Shown: one piece after another, positions 7,996-24,262 of the stretch
Position numbering within the stretch: the stretch's first letter is position 1
Layout of the letters: each line of letters starts with the position of its first letter
Assembly: GCA_021844425.1 (NCBI GenBank)
Contig: JAKBTL010000009.1
Span: 1 to 42,754 of the forward strand
Direction of reading: 5' to 3'
From: Actinomycetes bacterium
Lineage (GTDB): Bacteria > Actinomycetota > Acidimicrobiia > Acidimicrobiales > RAAP-2
Length of the DNA stretch: 42,754 bases
Made by a program: the position numbers and the translations under genes
Notes under the pieces: model-generated
Told to the model about the DNA's origin: nothing
The model's database searches: none
The model's input: only the letters and a program-made list of their open reading frames with translations

Positions 7996-8016
7996 GTTGT
8001 CATACTGAGACTCAAC
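7996..8016. promoter_or_regulatory. Degenerate HAIR element (HspR operator) at dnaK
   Basis: The HspR-associated inverted repeat consensus is CTTGAGT-N7-ACTCAAG. Here the right half is ACTCAAC (8010-8016) and the left half, at exactly the N7 spacing, is GTTGTCA (7996-8002). The outer GTTG/CAAC arms pair and the inner bases do not. The gene for HspR lies in the same cluster, which supports autoregulation. One half-site is good and the other weak. Confidence 0.55.
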
Positions 8017-8027
8017 TTAGCTATACT
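7997..8027 (+). promoter_or_regulatory. Probable dnaK operon promoter
   Basis: A -35-like TTGTCA (7997-8002) and -10-like TATACT (8022-8027) are separated by 19 bases, about 70 bases before the dnaK start. The operator-like repeat covers the -35 and the spacer, so bound HspR would block RNA polymerase. The spacer is on the long side. Confidence 0.5.
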
Positions 8028-8096
8028 CTGTCCTGTAAGGCATTGGGTAGTCAGGAACGCGGGCGCGCCCTGGGCGCGAGAGAGGCAGGTAGTGCG

Positions 8097-9943
<1,847 letters not shown>

Positions 9944-9947
<4 letters not shown>

Positions 9948-10672
9948 CCGGCCGTCCTGAGCACACCGCGGCACGGTGGGCGGACGACGAGGCGGCGTCA
10001 GCTGCCGAGGCCGGGTCGGGCGCCCCCGAGGAGAGCCGTGGCCTCGGTGCTGCGGAAGAAGAGCTCGGTGCTGCGGGAGAAGAAGAAGAGGAAGAGGGCG
10101 CGAAGATCCTCACGGACGTGGTCGCGCTCATGGCGGAGCGTGACGAGTACCTCGAGTCGCTCCAGCGCCTGAAGGCCGACTTCGACAACTACCGCAAGCG
10201 TGTCGCACGGCTCCAAGAGGAGCAGTCGGCGCGCGCCGAGGCGAACCTCGTCATGAAGCTCCTGCCCGTGCTCGACAACCTCGACCTCGCCTGGGCGCAC
10301 CTTGGGCCGCGCGAGGCGCAGGGCGAGCCCGCGACCGAAGAAGCCCGAGCGATCGGGCAAGCCCGCGCCCAGTTGCTCGACGTCCTCGGCAAGGAGGGCC
10401 TCGAGCGGGTGGACGACGTGGGCGTGGCGTTCGACCCGACGGTCCACGACGCTGTCGCGCAGGCTGCCGCGCCGTCGCAGGCTGCCGCGCCGCCTGAGGC
10501 TGCCGCGCCGCCTGAGGCTGCAGAGCCGTCGCAGGCTGCCGCGCCGTCGGAGGCTGCAGGGTCGCCCGAGGTCTCCTCGCCGCACACGATCGTCGTCGAA
10601 GAGGTCCTGCGTGCGGGCTACCGCTGGCGTAACCAGGCGCTGCGCCCGGCGATGGTCCGCGTCCGAGGCTGA
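9944..10672 (+). CDS. grpE: Nucleotide exchange factor GrpE with Ala/Pro repeat insert
   Basis: A 242-aa dimeric co-chaperone that releases ADP from DnaK. An acidic disordered N-terminus (run of Glu near 45-50) is followed by the long helix ([19 protein letters not shown] near 68-86), the core [12 protein letters not shown], the beta-domain FDPTVHDAV near 165, and the end [20 protein letters not shown]. Between FDPTVHDAV and VVEEVL lie about 45 residues of [12 protein letters not shown] repeats coded at 10463-10558, where relatives have roughly a dozen residues with a DHEPGTV-like turn. This is the face that inserts toward the DnaK nucleotide-binding domain. Start ATG 9944 overlaps the dnaK stop. 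Confidence 0.95.
10463..10558 (+). repeat. 18-bp in-frame tandem repeat inside grpE
   Basis: Five near-identical 18-base units (starting at 10463, 10481, 10499, 10517 and 10535) plus a partial sixth, of the form GCTGCCGCGCCGTCGCAG. Units two and three are identical. Each unit codes six residues such as AAAPSQ or AAAPPE. Confidence 0.92.
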
Positions 10673-10675
10673 GCC

Positions 10676-11806
10676 GTGCCCGCGCAGCGCGAGTGGTTCG
10701 AGAAGGATTACTACCAGGTGCTCGGTGTGCCCTCGACGGCGACCGACAAGGAGATCACGCGCGCGTACCGAAAGCTCGCGAAGCAGTACCACCCTGACGC
10801 GAACCCCGGGAGCGAGGAGCGCTTCAAGGAGATCAGCGCAGCGTACGACGTGCTCGGTGACGCGACGCGTCGCAAGGAGTACGACGAGGTGCGCCGGCTC
10901 GGCCCGATGGCCGGCGCCGGCGGTGGGTTCGGCCGAGGCGGTTTCGGCTCGCCCGGAGGCACGACGTTCAGGGTGGAGGACCTCGGCGACCTCGGCGACC
11001 TCTTCGGCGGGATCTTCGGCAGCCGGTCGACGAGGCGCCGCACCCGAGGGCAGCAGCGAGGAGCGGACGTCGAGACCGAGCTGCGCCTCTCTTTCGCGGA
11101 CGCTGTGCATGGCGCGACGGTGTCGGTCAACGTCCCCGAGGACGTGCGGTGCCGCACGTGCAACGGGACCGGCGCTGCGCCGGGCACCTCGACGCACACC
11201 TGCCCGCGCTGCGGCGGCAAGGGCATGCTCGACGACAACCAGGGGCTCTTCTCCCTGAGCACGGTGTGCCCGGCGTGCAATGGCCGCGGGACGGTCGTCG
11301 ACACGCCGTGCCCCACGTGCCACGGCACGGGGACCGAACGCCGGAACCGGGTCGTGAAGGTCCGCATCCCGCCGGGGGTCGAGGACGGCCAGCGCGTCCG
11401 GGTGAAAGGGCGCGGGGCGCCGGGACAGGGCGGCGGGCCGGCAGGCGATCTCTACGTGGTGGTCAGGGTCGGCTCGGACCAGCGTTTCGGCCGGCGCGGA
11501 CGGAACCTCACGGTCTCGGTGCCGGTCACCTTCCCCGAGGCGGTGCTCGGCACGACGGTCACCGTGCCGACGCTCGACGGCCCCGTCACCGTCCGTGTCC
11601 CTCCTGGGACCGCGCCCGGCACCCACCTGCGTGTGAAGGGGCGCGGCGTCCCCGCAGGCAGCGGCAGGAACGGCGCGAAGGCCGGGGACCTGCTCGTGCG
11701 GGTGGACGTCGTCGTCCCCAAGTCGCTGACCGACGAGCAGCGCGCGGCGCTCGAGCAGCTCGCGGCGGCCCTCGAGCCGGCGCCGCGTGAGGCGGCGGAG
11801 GCGTGA
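10676..11806 (+). CDS. dnaJ: Co-chaperone DnaJ (Hsp40)
   Basis: A 376-aa type I Hsp40. The J-domain carries KQYHPDANPG with the HPD triad near residue 39. A short Gly/Phe segment precedes a zinc domain with four CxxCxGxG repeats (CRTCNGTG, CPRCGGKG, CPACNGRG, CPTCHGTG) and the C-terminal client-binding domains. It delivers clients to DnaK and stimulates its ATPase. Start GTG 10676 lies three bases after the grpE stop and gives the normal DYYQVLGV opening after a nine-residue lead. It is the DnaJ copy that actinobacteria keep in the dnaK operon. Its stop overlaps the hspR start. Confidence 0.97.
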   Translation: MPAQREWFEKDYYQVLGVPSTATDKEITRAYRKLAKQYHPDANPGSEERFKEISAAYDVLGDATRRKEYDEVRRLGPMAGAGGGFGRGGFGSPGGTTFRVEDLGDLGDLFGGIFGSRSTRRRTRGQQRGADVETELRLSFADAVHGATVSVNVPEDVRCRTCNGTGAAPGTSTHTCPRCGGKGMLDDNQGLFSLSTVCPACNGRGTVVDTPCPTCHGTGTERRNRVVKVRIPPGVEDGQRVRVKGRGAPGQGGGPAGDLYVVVRVGSDQRFGRRGRNLTVSVPVTFPEAVLGTTVTVPTLDGPVTVRVPPGTAPGTHLRVKGRGVPAGSGRNGAKAGDLLVRVDVVVPKSLTDEQRAALEQLAAALEPAPREAAEA

Positions 11807-12267
11807 CGATGCGGGGGCTCGGGACGAGAGGCGTGAGGGGCACCGCTGGACCGCTGCGTCCCTCGGGCGAGGGCGTGGACGGGACGCGGGCCACAGCTGC
11901 CCCCGTGTACGTGATCTCGGTCGCCGCGGAGCTCGCCGGCGTGCACCCCCAGACGCTGCGCGTCTACGAGCGCAAGGGCCTCTTGGACCCCTCGCGCACG
12001 AGGGGCGGGTCGCGGCGCTTCTCCGAGCGCGACCTCGCCCGGCTTCGCCGGATCCAGGACCTGACTGCCGCCGGGCTGAACCTCGAGGGCGTGCGCAGGG
12101 TGCTCGAGCTCGAGAGCGAGGTCGCGCGGCTGCGCGACGAGCTCGAGCGGACGAGAGCCGAGGCGCTCGAGGCCATCGATCGGATCCACCGCCACTACCG
12201 CCGTGACCTCGTGCCGTTCGACGCGTCGCCGGTCCCCTACGCGCCTGCGAGCCGGCGCAGGGTCTGA
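11803..12267 (+). CDS. hspR: Heat-shock repressor HspR (MerR family)
   Basis: A 154-aa regulator. The MerR-type winged helix-turn-helix begins at [28 protein letters not shown] (positions about 36-63, quoted in parts: [17 protein letters not shown]) and continues with [18 protein letters not shown] short coiled coil follows and ends in an Arg-rich tail. HspR binds HAIR sites with DnaK as co-repressor and represses dnaK and clpB operons in actinobacteria. About 33 residues before the HTH are Gly/Pro/Thr-rich and unconserved. The annotated start GTG 11803 overlaps the dnaJ stop; ATG 11809 is also possible. Its place at the end of dnaK-grpE-dnaJ is the classical arrangement. Confidence 0.93.
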   Translation: MTMRGLGTRGVRGTAGPLRPSGEGVDGTRATAAPVYVISVAAELAGVHPQTLRVYERKGLLDPSRTRGGSRRFSERDLARLRRIQDLTAAGLNLEGVRRVLELESEVARLRDELERTRAEALEAIDRIHRHYRRDLVPFDASPVPYAPASRRRV

Positions 12268-12358
12268 TCGAGGACCGAGAGACGGGCACCGGAAGGAAGT
12301 CGAGGCGCAGAGACGTGGGGAAAGAAGAAGAGGAAGACGTGACGAAGGGGATGCACTG

Positions 12359-17636
<5,278 letters not shown>

Positions 17637-17640
<4 letters not shown>

Positions 17641-18953
17641 TCCGGCGCTACAGCCCCCCCGACATGGCCGCGCTCTTCAGCGACGAGGCACGGTTGGCCA
17701 CGTGGCTCGAGGTCGAGCTGCTCGCGGTCGACGCGCTCGCCGCCGCCGGCAGGATCCCGCATGCCGACGCCGCGGCGATCCGCGAGCGCGCGCCGAAGGT
17801 CGACGCGGCGTTCGTGGCGGACGTCGAGGCGCGCGAGCGGGTCACCGACCACGACGTGGCCGCGTTCGTCGATGTGGTCCAGGCCCGCATCGGCGGCCCC
17901 GAAGCGTCGTGGGTCCACTACGGGCTCACGTCGTCCGACGTGGTGGACACCGCGCTGTGCGCGACGCTCGTGCGCGCGGCCGACCTGCTCGTCGAGGCCG
18001 CCGGTGAGCTCGTGGCCGCGCTGCGCCGGCGCGCCGAGGAGCTGATCGACGTGCCCGTGGCGGGGCGGACGCACGGGATGCAGGCGGAGCCGACGACCTT
18101 CGGGGCCAAGTTCGCGCTCTGGGCGCTCCAAGCCGACCGGGACCGCCGCCGGCTGCGCCGGGCACGCCGGTCGGTGGCCGTCGGGAAGCTCTCCGGGGCG
18201 GTCGGGACCTACTCGAACGTCGACCCCGCGATCGAGTCCTACGTGTGCCGCGCGCTCGGCCTCGAGCCCGTCCCCGCCACCCAGGTGATCGCGCGCGACC
18301 GGCACGCCGAGTACCTGTTCGCGTGCGCGTCGGCCGGCGCGACGGTCGAGCTGATCGCGACGGAGGTGCGCCATCTCGCGCGCTCGGAGGTCGGGGAGGT
18401 GGAGGAGCCGTTCGCGCCCGGGCAGAAGGGGAGCTCGGCGATGCCCCACAAGCGCAACCCCGTGCTCTCCGAGCGGCTCTGCGGGCTCGCCCGGCTGCTC
18501 CGTGGCTATCTCGGCGCCGGACTCGAGGACGTCGCGCTGTGGCACGAGCGGGACATCTCGCACAGCTCGGTGGAGCGCGTCGCGCTCCCCGACGCCTCCC
18601 TGCTCGCCTGCTACGTGCTGCGCAAGGCCACCGGCCTCGTGTCCGGGCTGGTCGTCCACGCCGAGCGGGCACGCGCCGGCATCTCCGAGCTCGTCTTCAG
18701 CCAGTCCGTCCTCTTGGCGCTCGTCGACGCGGGGCTCTCGCGCGACGACGCGTACCGCATCGTCCAGCGCGACGCACGGGTCGCGTCCGCGACAGGCAGG
18801 AGCTTCCACGAGGTGCTCTCGGAGGATCCCGAGGTGGTCCTGGACCCTGCTGCGCTCGACGCGGCGTTCGATCTTGACCGCGCGCTGCGGCACCGCCGCC
18901 GCTTCCTCGACGCGCTGGAGGCGCTGGACGCGCCCGGCGGGGTGACGGCGTGA
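17637..18953 (+). CDS. purB: Adenylosuccinate lyase
   Basis: A 438-aa fumarase/aspartase-superfamily lyase that releases fumarate from SAICAR (step 9) and from adenylosuccinate, so it serves both IMP and AMP synthesis. Visible are RYSPPDMAALFSDEARL at the start, VHYGLTSSDVVDTAL, the catalytic-His block GRTHGMQAEPTTFG, and the superfamily signature GSSAMPHKRNP near residue 265, then ERDISHSSVER. The length is typical. Start GTG 17637 overlaps the purD stop and the stop overlaps purC, both by GTGA. No oddities. Confidence 0.97.
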
Positions 18954-19855
18954 CCGCGACGCTCGTCCACTCGGGCAAGGTCCGCCAGCTCTACGACGTC
19001 GGCGACGGGCTGCTCTTGATGGTGGCCTCCGACCGCGTCAGCGCCTACGACGTGGTGTTCGCCGAGCCGATCCCGCACAAGGGCCGGGTCCTCACCGCGA
19101 TGACCGCGTTCTGGAGCGAGGAGCTCGCGGACGCAGCCGTCGGGACCGTGCTCACCGCCGACCCCGAGGAGATCGTCGATCGGGTGCCCGAGGCAGCCTC
19201 GCTGGCCGGCACCGGCTGGTCCTCGATCGAGGGACGCGCGCTGCTGGTCCGGCGCGCGGAGATGCTCGACATCGAGTGCATCGTGCGCGGCTACCTCGCC
19301 GGGCAGGCCTACGACGAGTACGCGGCCGCCGGGACGGTGCACGGCACGCCCATGCCCCCAGGCCTGCAGCTCGCCGAGCGCCTTCCCGAGCCGATGTTCA
19401 CGCCGTCGACGAAAGCGAAGGAGGGCCACGACCTGAACATCGGCTTCGACGCGGCGGCGCAGATCGTGGGCCGCAAGGCGGCGAACGAGGCGCGCCGGGT
19501 CTCGCTGGCCCTCTACGAGAGAGCCGCGGCGCGGGCGGCGGCAGCCGGGCTCGTGCTCGCGGACACGAAGTTCGAGCTGGGCTTCGTCGACGGCGAGCTC
19601 TGCCTGTGCGACGAGGTGGTGACGCCCGACTCGTCGCGCCTGTGGCCTGCCGACCAGGTGGTGCCTGGCCGGACGCCGCCGGCCTTCGACAAGCAGCCGT
19701 TGCGGGACTGGGCGGCGTCGAGCGGCTGGGACAAGCGTCCGCCGGCCCCCGCGCTCCCCCCCGAGGTCGTGCGCGCGACCTCGGAGCGCTACGTCACCGC
19801 CTACGAGCGCCTGACCGGTCGGCGCCTGGCCGACTGGTACGGTGCGCGGCCATGA
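18950..19855 (+). CDS. purC: SAICAR synthetase
   Basis: A 301-aa enzyme for step 8: it adds aspartate to CAIR in an ATP-dependent reaction. The N-terminal HSGKVRQLYDVGDGLLLMVASDR, the block RRAEMLDIECIVRGYLAGQAYDEY, STKAKEGHDLNIGF, ADTKFELGF and DEVVTPDSSRLWP are all family signatures. The length matches actinobacterial PurC of about 300 residues. Start GTG 18950 overlaps the purB stop; the stop overlaps purS as ATGA. The partner purE/purK, which make the substrate, are not in this window. Confidence 0.97.
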   Translation: MTATLVHSGKVRQLYDVGDGLLLMVASDRVSAYDVVFAEPIPHKGRVLTAMTAFWSEELADAAVGTVLTADPEEIVDRVPEAASLAGTGWSSIEGRALLVRRAEMLDIECIVRGYLAGQAYDEYAAAGTVHGTPMPPGLQLAERLPEPMFTPSTKAKEGHDLNIGFDAAAQIVGRKAANEARRVSLALYERAAARAAAAGLVLADTKFELGFVDGELCLCDEVVTPDSSRLWPADQVVPGRTPPAFDKQPLRDWAASSGWDKRPPAPALPPEVVRATSERYVTAYERLTGRRLADWYGARP

Positions 19856-20124
19856 GGTACTCCGCGCGCGTGGAGGTCCGCCTGCGGCAGGGCATCGCCG
19901 ACCCGGAGGGCGCGACGATCGAGCGCGCGCTCCCGGCGCTGGGGTTCGACGACGTCCGAGAGGTGAGGGCCGGACGGTCCTTTCGCTTCGAGGTGGACGC
20001 GGAGGACGAGGACGGTGCGCGCCGGCGCGCCGAGGAGCTCGCGCACCGGCTCCTCGCGAACCCGGTGATCGAGGACAGCGAGGTCGAGGTGCGCCAGACG
20101 GCGCCGGCGGGCGGGTCCCGATGA
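19852..20124 (+). CDS. purS: FGAM synthase small subunit PurS
   Basis: A 90-aa subunit of the three-part FGAM synthetase; its dimer bridges PurQ and PurL so that ammonia can pass from glutaminase to synthetase. The sequence has the family pattern: [21 protein letters not shown], then [19 protein letters not shown], and the end with [16 protein letters not shown]. Start ATG 19852 overlaps the purC stop, and its stop overlaps purQ by ATGA. The order purS-purQ-purL with direct overlaps favours equal subunit synthesis. Confidence 0.95.
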   Translation: MRYSARVEVRLRQGIADPEGATIERALPALGFDDVREVRAGRSFRFEVDAEDEDGARRRAEELAHRLLANPVIEDSEVEVRQTAPAGGSR

Positions 20125-20801
20125 GCGCCCGCGTCGGCGTCGTGGTCTTTCCCGGGACCAACTGCGAGCACGACACGGTCCTGGCCCTCGAGCGCGTCGG
20201 GGCGGCGGCGTCCCTCGTGTGGCACACCGACGAGCGGCTCGAGGGGTTCGACGCCCTCGTGCTGCCCGGAGGGTTCGCGCACGGCGACTACCTCCGGCCC
20301 GGGGCGATCGCGCGCTTCTCCCCGGTCATGGGCGCGGTCGCGCGCTTCGCTGCCGGTGGAGGACCTGTGCTCGGGATCTGCAACGGCTTCCAGGTGCTGA
20401 CGGAGGCGGGGCTCCTCCCCGGGGCGCTCGTGAAGAACCGCGGCTTGCGGTTCGTCTGCGCGCCCACTCGTGTTCGGGTGGACTCCGACCGCTCGCTCCT
20501 CACCGCGGGGATCGAGCCCGGCACGGAGCTGCAGATCCCGGTGAACCACTTCTCGGGCAGCTACGTCTGCGACCCCCGCACGCTCGCGGAGCTGCGCGAC
20601 GCCGGCCGCGTCGTCTTGCGCTACGTCGAGAACCCGAACGGTTCGGTCGACGACATCGCCGGGATCGCGAGCCCCGAGGGCAACGTCGTGGGGCTGATGC
20701 CGCACCCCGAGCGGGCGAGCGACGCCTTGGTGGGCTCGGTCGACGGCCTGCTGCTCTTGCGCGCGATGGTCACGGCGGCGGTCGCCGTGCGCGCGGCGTG
20801 A
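20121..20801 (+). CDS. purQ: FGAM synthase glutaminase subunit PurQ
   Basis: A 226-aa class I glutamine amidotransferase that releases ammonia from glutamine for FGAM synthesis. It opens [19 protein letters not shown], with the nucleophile Cys in [19 protein letters not shown], and the His and Glu of the triad in the late MPHPER. The [18 protein letters not shown] block is typical. Start ATG 20121 overlaps purS; the stop overlaps purL as GTGA. The length and all catalytic residues are normal. Confidence 0.97.
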   Translation: MSARVGVVVFPGTNCEHDTVLALERVGAAASLVWHTDERLEGFDALVLPGGFAHGDYLRPGAIARFSPVMGAVARFAAGGGPVLGICNGFQVLTEAGLLPGALVKNRGLRFVCAPTRVRVDSDRSLLTAGIEPGTELQIPVNHFSGSYVCDPRTLAELRDAGRVVLRYVENPNGSVDDIAGIASPEGNVVGLMPHPERASDALVGSVDGLLLLRAMVTAAVAVRAA

Positions 20802-23128
20802 GCGCGGGCCGACCGAGCGCCGAGGAGCGGCCGGCGCTGCACCGGGCGCTCGGCCTCAGCGACGACGAGCTGGCCCGGATCGTCGAGCTCCTCGGTCGCC
20901 AGCCCAACGAGCTCGAGCTCGCGCTCTACGGGGTGATGTGGAGCGAGCACTGCTCCTACAAGTCCTCACGGCGCCACCTCCGGCGCCTTCCGACCGCCGG
21001 CGAGCGCGTGCTGGTCGGGCCGGGGGAGAACGCCGGGGTGATCGACGCGGGGGACGGCATCGCCGTGGCGATCCGCATCGAGAGCCATAACCACCCCTCT
21101 GCGATCGAGCCGCACCAGGGCGCCGCGACCGGGGTCGGCGGGATCCTCCGGGACGTCTTCACGATGGGCGCCCGGCCCCTCGCGGTGATGGACTCCCTCT
21201 TCTTCGGGCCGCCTGACGACCCGCGCCAGCGATGGCTGGTCGAAGGGGTGGTGTCGGGGGTCTCCTCCTACGGCAACTCGGTGGGCGTGCCGACGGTGGG
21301 CGGCGAGCTCACCTTCGACCCGTGCTACGCCGGCAACCCGCTCGTGAACGTCCTGTGCCTCGGCGCACTGCCGGTGGAGCGGCTGGTCCTCGGGCGGGCG
21401 TCGGGCAGCGGGAACCTCGCGGTGCTCCTCGGGTCGGCCACCGGGCGCGACGGCATCGGCGGGGTGAGCGTCCTTGCGTCCGCCGGCTTCAGCGGCGACG
21501 CCGGCGACCTCAAGCGCCCAAGTGTGCAGGTCGGCGACCCCTTCGAGGAGAAGCGCCTCATCGAGGCGTGCCTCGCGCTGCTCGACGCCGGTCTGGTCGT
21601 CGGGATCCAGGACCTCGGCGGCGCGGGGCTCGCCTGCGCGACGAGCGAGACTGCGGCCCGCGGCGGGGTGGGCATGGACGTCGACGTGTCGACCGTGCCG
21701 CGCCGCGAGCCGGGCATGGCGCCGTGGGAGGTCATGACCTCGGAGAGCCAGGAGCGGATGCTCGCCATCGTGACCCCCGAGGCGTGGCCGGCGGTCGAGG
21801 CGGTCTGCCGTCGCTGGGAGGTGCGGGCCTCGGTGATCGGGACCGTGACCGACGGCGGCGAGGCGACGGGACGCCTGCGCGTGCGCGACCGCGGCACCGT
21901 GGTGGGCGAGGTGCCCGCGGCCTCCCTCGCGCTCGACGCGCCCGTGTACGACAGGCCGATGCGAGCGCCGTCGGAGCTCGAGCGCCTCCGTGCCGACGAC
22001 CCGACGACCACCGAGCCGCCTGGCGACTGCGGCGCGGAGCTGCGCTCCTTGCTGCTCGATCCGAGCTGGGTGTACCGCCAGTACGACCACCAGCTCTTCT
22101 TGAACACCGTGGCCGGCCCGGGCAGCGACGCTGCGCTCCTCAGGCTCGCCGGTCCCGGCCTGCCTGCGAGCGAGCGAGGGGTGGCGGTGACCACCGACTC
22201 CGCCCCCCGCTGGTGCGCGGCCGACCCGCGGCTCGGCGTCGCGCTCGTGCTCGCAGAGGCGATCGCGAACCTCGCGTGCGTCGGGGCTACGCCCGCCGCC
22301 GTCGTGAACTGCCTGAACTTCGGGAACCCGGAGCACCCCGAGGTCATGTGGCAGCTGTCGGAGACCGTCGACGGGCTCGCCGACGCGTGCAGGGCGTTCG
22401 ATCTCCCCGTGATCGGCGGGAACGTCAGTCTCTACAACGAGACCACAGGCGCCGACATTCCGCCCACGCCCGTGCTCGGGGTGCTCGGCCTCGTCGAGCG
22501 CGTCCGCCGGCGACCGCCGCCACCGGCGCTCAGCGCAGGCTCGAGCGTCGTGCTCCTCGGGGCGCGCCGGGTCCAGGGAGTTGCTGGCGCCGTGCCGAGC
22601 CATCCGCTGGCAGGGAGCCGCTGGGCGGTCGAGTGCCGCGGCCGCCGCCACGGCGACCTCCCCCCGCTCGACCCCGACGCGCACGCCCGCCTGACCCGGT
22701 TCGTCGCGTCGCTCGTCGGCGAGGCAGTCGGCCAGGCAGTCGGCGAGGCAGTCGGCCAGGCAGTCGGCGAGGCAGTCGGCGGGGGTGATCGGTTGCTCGA
22801 CGGCGTCCACGACGTCTCGGGGGGCGGGCTCGCGGTCGCCCTCGCCGAGATGGCCGTCGCCGGGGGCGTGGGGGCGGAGGTGCGAGGGATCGACGGACAC
22901 GCCGAGCTGTTCACCGAGCTGCCCTCTCGGGTGCTGGCGGCGACCGGTCGCCCCGACGAGCTGTGTGCCCGTGCCGCCGCCGCCGGGGTTCCCGCCGAGG
23001 TGCTTGGCACGGCGGGCGGGGAGCGGCTCGTCGTCGCGGGGCTGGCGTCGGGGCTGGTCGACCTCTCGATGGCCGAGCTTTCCGAGGCCATGGAGGGCTC
23101 CCTGGCCAAGCGGCTCGACGCGGCCTGA
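20798..23128 (+). CDS. purL: FGAM synthase large subunit PurL with GEAVGQAV repeat
   Basis: A 776-aa ATP-dependent subunit of step 4 that converts FGAR to FGAM. Blocks in order: [16 protein letters not shown] (catalytic His), [50 protein letters not shown], then the second half with [12 protein letters not shown] and [11 protein letters not shown], and [16 protein letters not shown] near the end. Just before that last block, a run [16 protein letters not shown] is coded by a 24-base repeat at 22715-22774, in a region that joins two domains. Start GTG 20798 overlaps the purQ stop. This is the last gene of the purA chain; a GC-rich repeat array follows. Confidence 0.96.
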   Translation: MSAGRPSAEERPALHRALGLSDDELARIVELLGRQPNELELALYGVMWSEHCSYKSSRRHLRRLPTAGERVLVGPGENAGVIDAGDGIAVAIRIESHNHPSAIEPHQGAATGVGGILRDVFTMGARPLAVMDSLFFGPPDDPRQRWLVEGVVSGVSSYGNSVGVPTVGGELTFDPCYAGNPLVNVLCLGALPVERLVLGRASGSGNLAVLLGSATGRDGIGGVSVLASAGFSGDAGDLKRPSVQVGDPFEEKRLIEACLALLDAGLVVGIQDLGGAGLACATSETAARGGVGMDVDVSTVPRREPGMAPWEVMTSESQERMLAIVTPEAWPAVEAVCRRWEVRASVIGTVTDGGEATGRLRVRDRGTVVGEVPAASLALDAPVYDRPMRAPSELERLRADDPTTTEPPGDCGAELRSLLLDPSWVYRQYDHQLFLNTVAGPGSDAALLRLAGPGLPASERGVAVTTDSAPRWCAADPRLGVALVLAEAIANLACVGATPAAVVNCLNFGNPEHPEVMWQLSETVDGLADACRAFDLPVIGGNVSLYNETTGADIPPTPVLGVLGLVERVRRRPPPPALSAGSSVVLLGARRVQGVAGAVPSHPLAGSRWAVECRGRRHGDLPPLDPDAHARLTRFVASLVGEAVGQAVGEAVGQAVGEAVGGGDRLLDGVHDVSGGGLAVALAEMAVAGGVGAEVRGIDGHAELFTELPSRVLAATGRPDELCARAAAAGVPAEVLGTAGGERLVVAGLASGLVDLSMAELSEAMEGSLAKRLDAA
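22715..22774 (+). repeat. 24-bp in-frame tandem repeat inside purL
   Basis: Five 12-base half-units alternating GTCGGCGAGGCA and GTCGGCCAGGCA, that is 2.5 copies of a 24-base unit, all exact. They code VGEAVGQA repeats. Confidence 0.92.
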
Positions 23129-23139
23129 GCCGAGCGCGG

Positions 23140-23240
23140 CCCCGGTCCCGGACCCCAGTCGCTGCACCCCGGTCCCGGACCCGGACCCCAGTCGCTGCAC
23201 CCCGGTCCCGGACCCCGGCCCCCAGGCGCTGCACCCCGGG
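23140..23240. repeat. 27-34 bp tandem repeat between purL and the PHP gene
   Basis: Three copies, at 23140-23166 (27 bp), 23167-23199 (33 bp, with an internal extra six bases) and 23200-23233 (34 bp, diverged), based on CCCCGGTCCCGGACCCCAG followed by TCGCTGCA. They fill the 134-base gap between convergent stops. The GGTCCCGGACC core is nearly palindromic, so transcripts could fold here and the array may double as a terminator. Confidence 0.88.
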
Positions 23241-23262
23241 CGCGACGCCCGAGCGCCTCGGC

Positions 23263-24111
23263 CTAGCGCGCAGCCGGACGTCGTTCGCGCAGCTCGGCGA
23301 GCACGCCGTCAGGCACCGACAGGTCGCCCTGTCCCTTGCAGACCCGAAGGCCCGGCTTCGAGGTGCCGTGGTAGTCGGAGCCGCCGGTGGGCACGAGGCC
23401 GTGCCGCCTCGCCACCGCCACCAGCTCGGTCCGCTCGTCGGGGCGGTACGCGCCGTAGTAGGCCTCCATCCCGGCGAAGCCGGCCGCCTGGAGCTCCGCC
23501 GCCACGTCGTCGAGCGCGCCGGTGTCGAGACCGAGGGAGAACGGGTGCGCGAGGACCGCCACGCCGCCGGACGCGGTCGCTGCCGCGGCGATCTCGGCGG
23601 GCGTGACGCGCGCCTTGGGGACGTAGGCGGGCCGGCCCTCGGCCAGCCAGCGGTCGAAGGCGTCGGGGACGGACTCGGCGAGGCCGCGGCGCACCAGGAG
23701 CGCGGCGACGTGCGGTCGCCCGGCGCTGTCTTCCGCTCCCGCCTCGTGCACGATGTCGCCGTAGGTGATGGGCACGTCGAGCTCTGCGAGGCGCGCGGCG
23801 AGCCTGTGGTTGCGCGCCACCCGGTCCTCACGCAGGCGAGCGAGCTCCTCTTGGAGTGGCCCTTCTTCGTCCTCGACGAAGTACACGAGCACGTGGGCGC
23901 TCGATCCTCGGTACCGGCAGGACACCTCGCAGCCCGCCACCAGCTCGATGCCGAGCTCCCGGGCCCGTGCCCGGGCTCGGCGGATGCACGTGAGAGTGTC
24001 GTGGTCGGTCAGGGCCACTGCGCTGCAGCCTGCGGCCGCAGCCAGCTCGGGGATCCGCTCGGGCGCGTCGCTGCCGTCGGAGCACGTCGAGTGGGTGTGG
24101 AGGTCGATCAC
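23263..24111 (-). CDS. PHP-domain phosphoesterase (TrpH / RNase AM / nucleotide phosphatase type)
   Basis: A 282-aa metal-dependent phosphoesterase. It opens IDLHTHSTCSDGSDAPE with the HxH metal ligands, then ALTDHDTL, GCEVSC, the ARNHRLAARL helix, GRPHVAALLVRRG, VLAHPFSLG and the closing GGSDYHGTSKP. This layout is that of YciV/TrpH, which removes phosphates from the 5' ends of short RNAs and from 3',5'-nucleoside bisphosphates; the polymerase PHP domains differ. Substrate is inferred from family only. Start GTG 24111 puts the ligand motif at the N-terminus as usual. It lies on the opposite strand between purL and purF, so it splits the purine block. Confidence 0.88.
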   Translation of the reverse strand: MIDLHTHSTCSDGSDAPERIPELAAAAGCSAVALTDHDTLTCIRRARARARELGIELVAGCEVSCRYRGSSAHVLVYFVEDEEGPLQEELARLREDRVARNHRLAARLAELDVPITYGDIVHEAGAEDSAGRPHVAALLVRRGLAESVPDAFDRWLAEGRPAYVPKARVTPAEIAAAATASGGVAVLAHPFSLGLDTGALDDVAAELQAAGFAGMEAYYGAYRPDERTELVAVARRHGLVPTGGSDYHGTSKPGLRVCKGQGDLSVPDGVLAELRERRPAAR

Positions 24112-24197
24112 GCCGCTCGGACGCTAGCAAGGACTATGCCCGGCTCATCGACCCCTTCGGCGTGCCGGGGCCCGAGCCCCCGGTGAAGAGGCGCCCG

Positions 24198-24208
24198 GTA
24201 CACTGCGA
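24198..24208 (+). promoter_or_regulatory. Shared upstream motif GGTACACTGCG before purF
   Basis: An exact copy of the 11-base string found before purA (14919-14929), containing TACACT (24199-24204) about 60 bases before the purF start. A common promoter core or a binding site for a purine regulator would explain it; no -35 is evident. Confidence 0.35.
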
Positions 24209-24262
24209 GCGGACCGACGAGCGGTCGTCGCCCGGCTCGCGCACCTGCGCCGCCGCGCCGAC

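Noticed and set aside
23263-24111. PHP domain as a DNA polymerase fragment
   Set aside because: The protein is complete at 282 residues with its own start and matches TrpH/YciV rather than a polymerase N-terminus.
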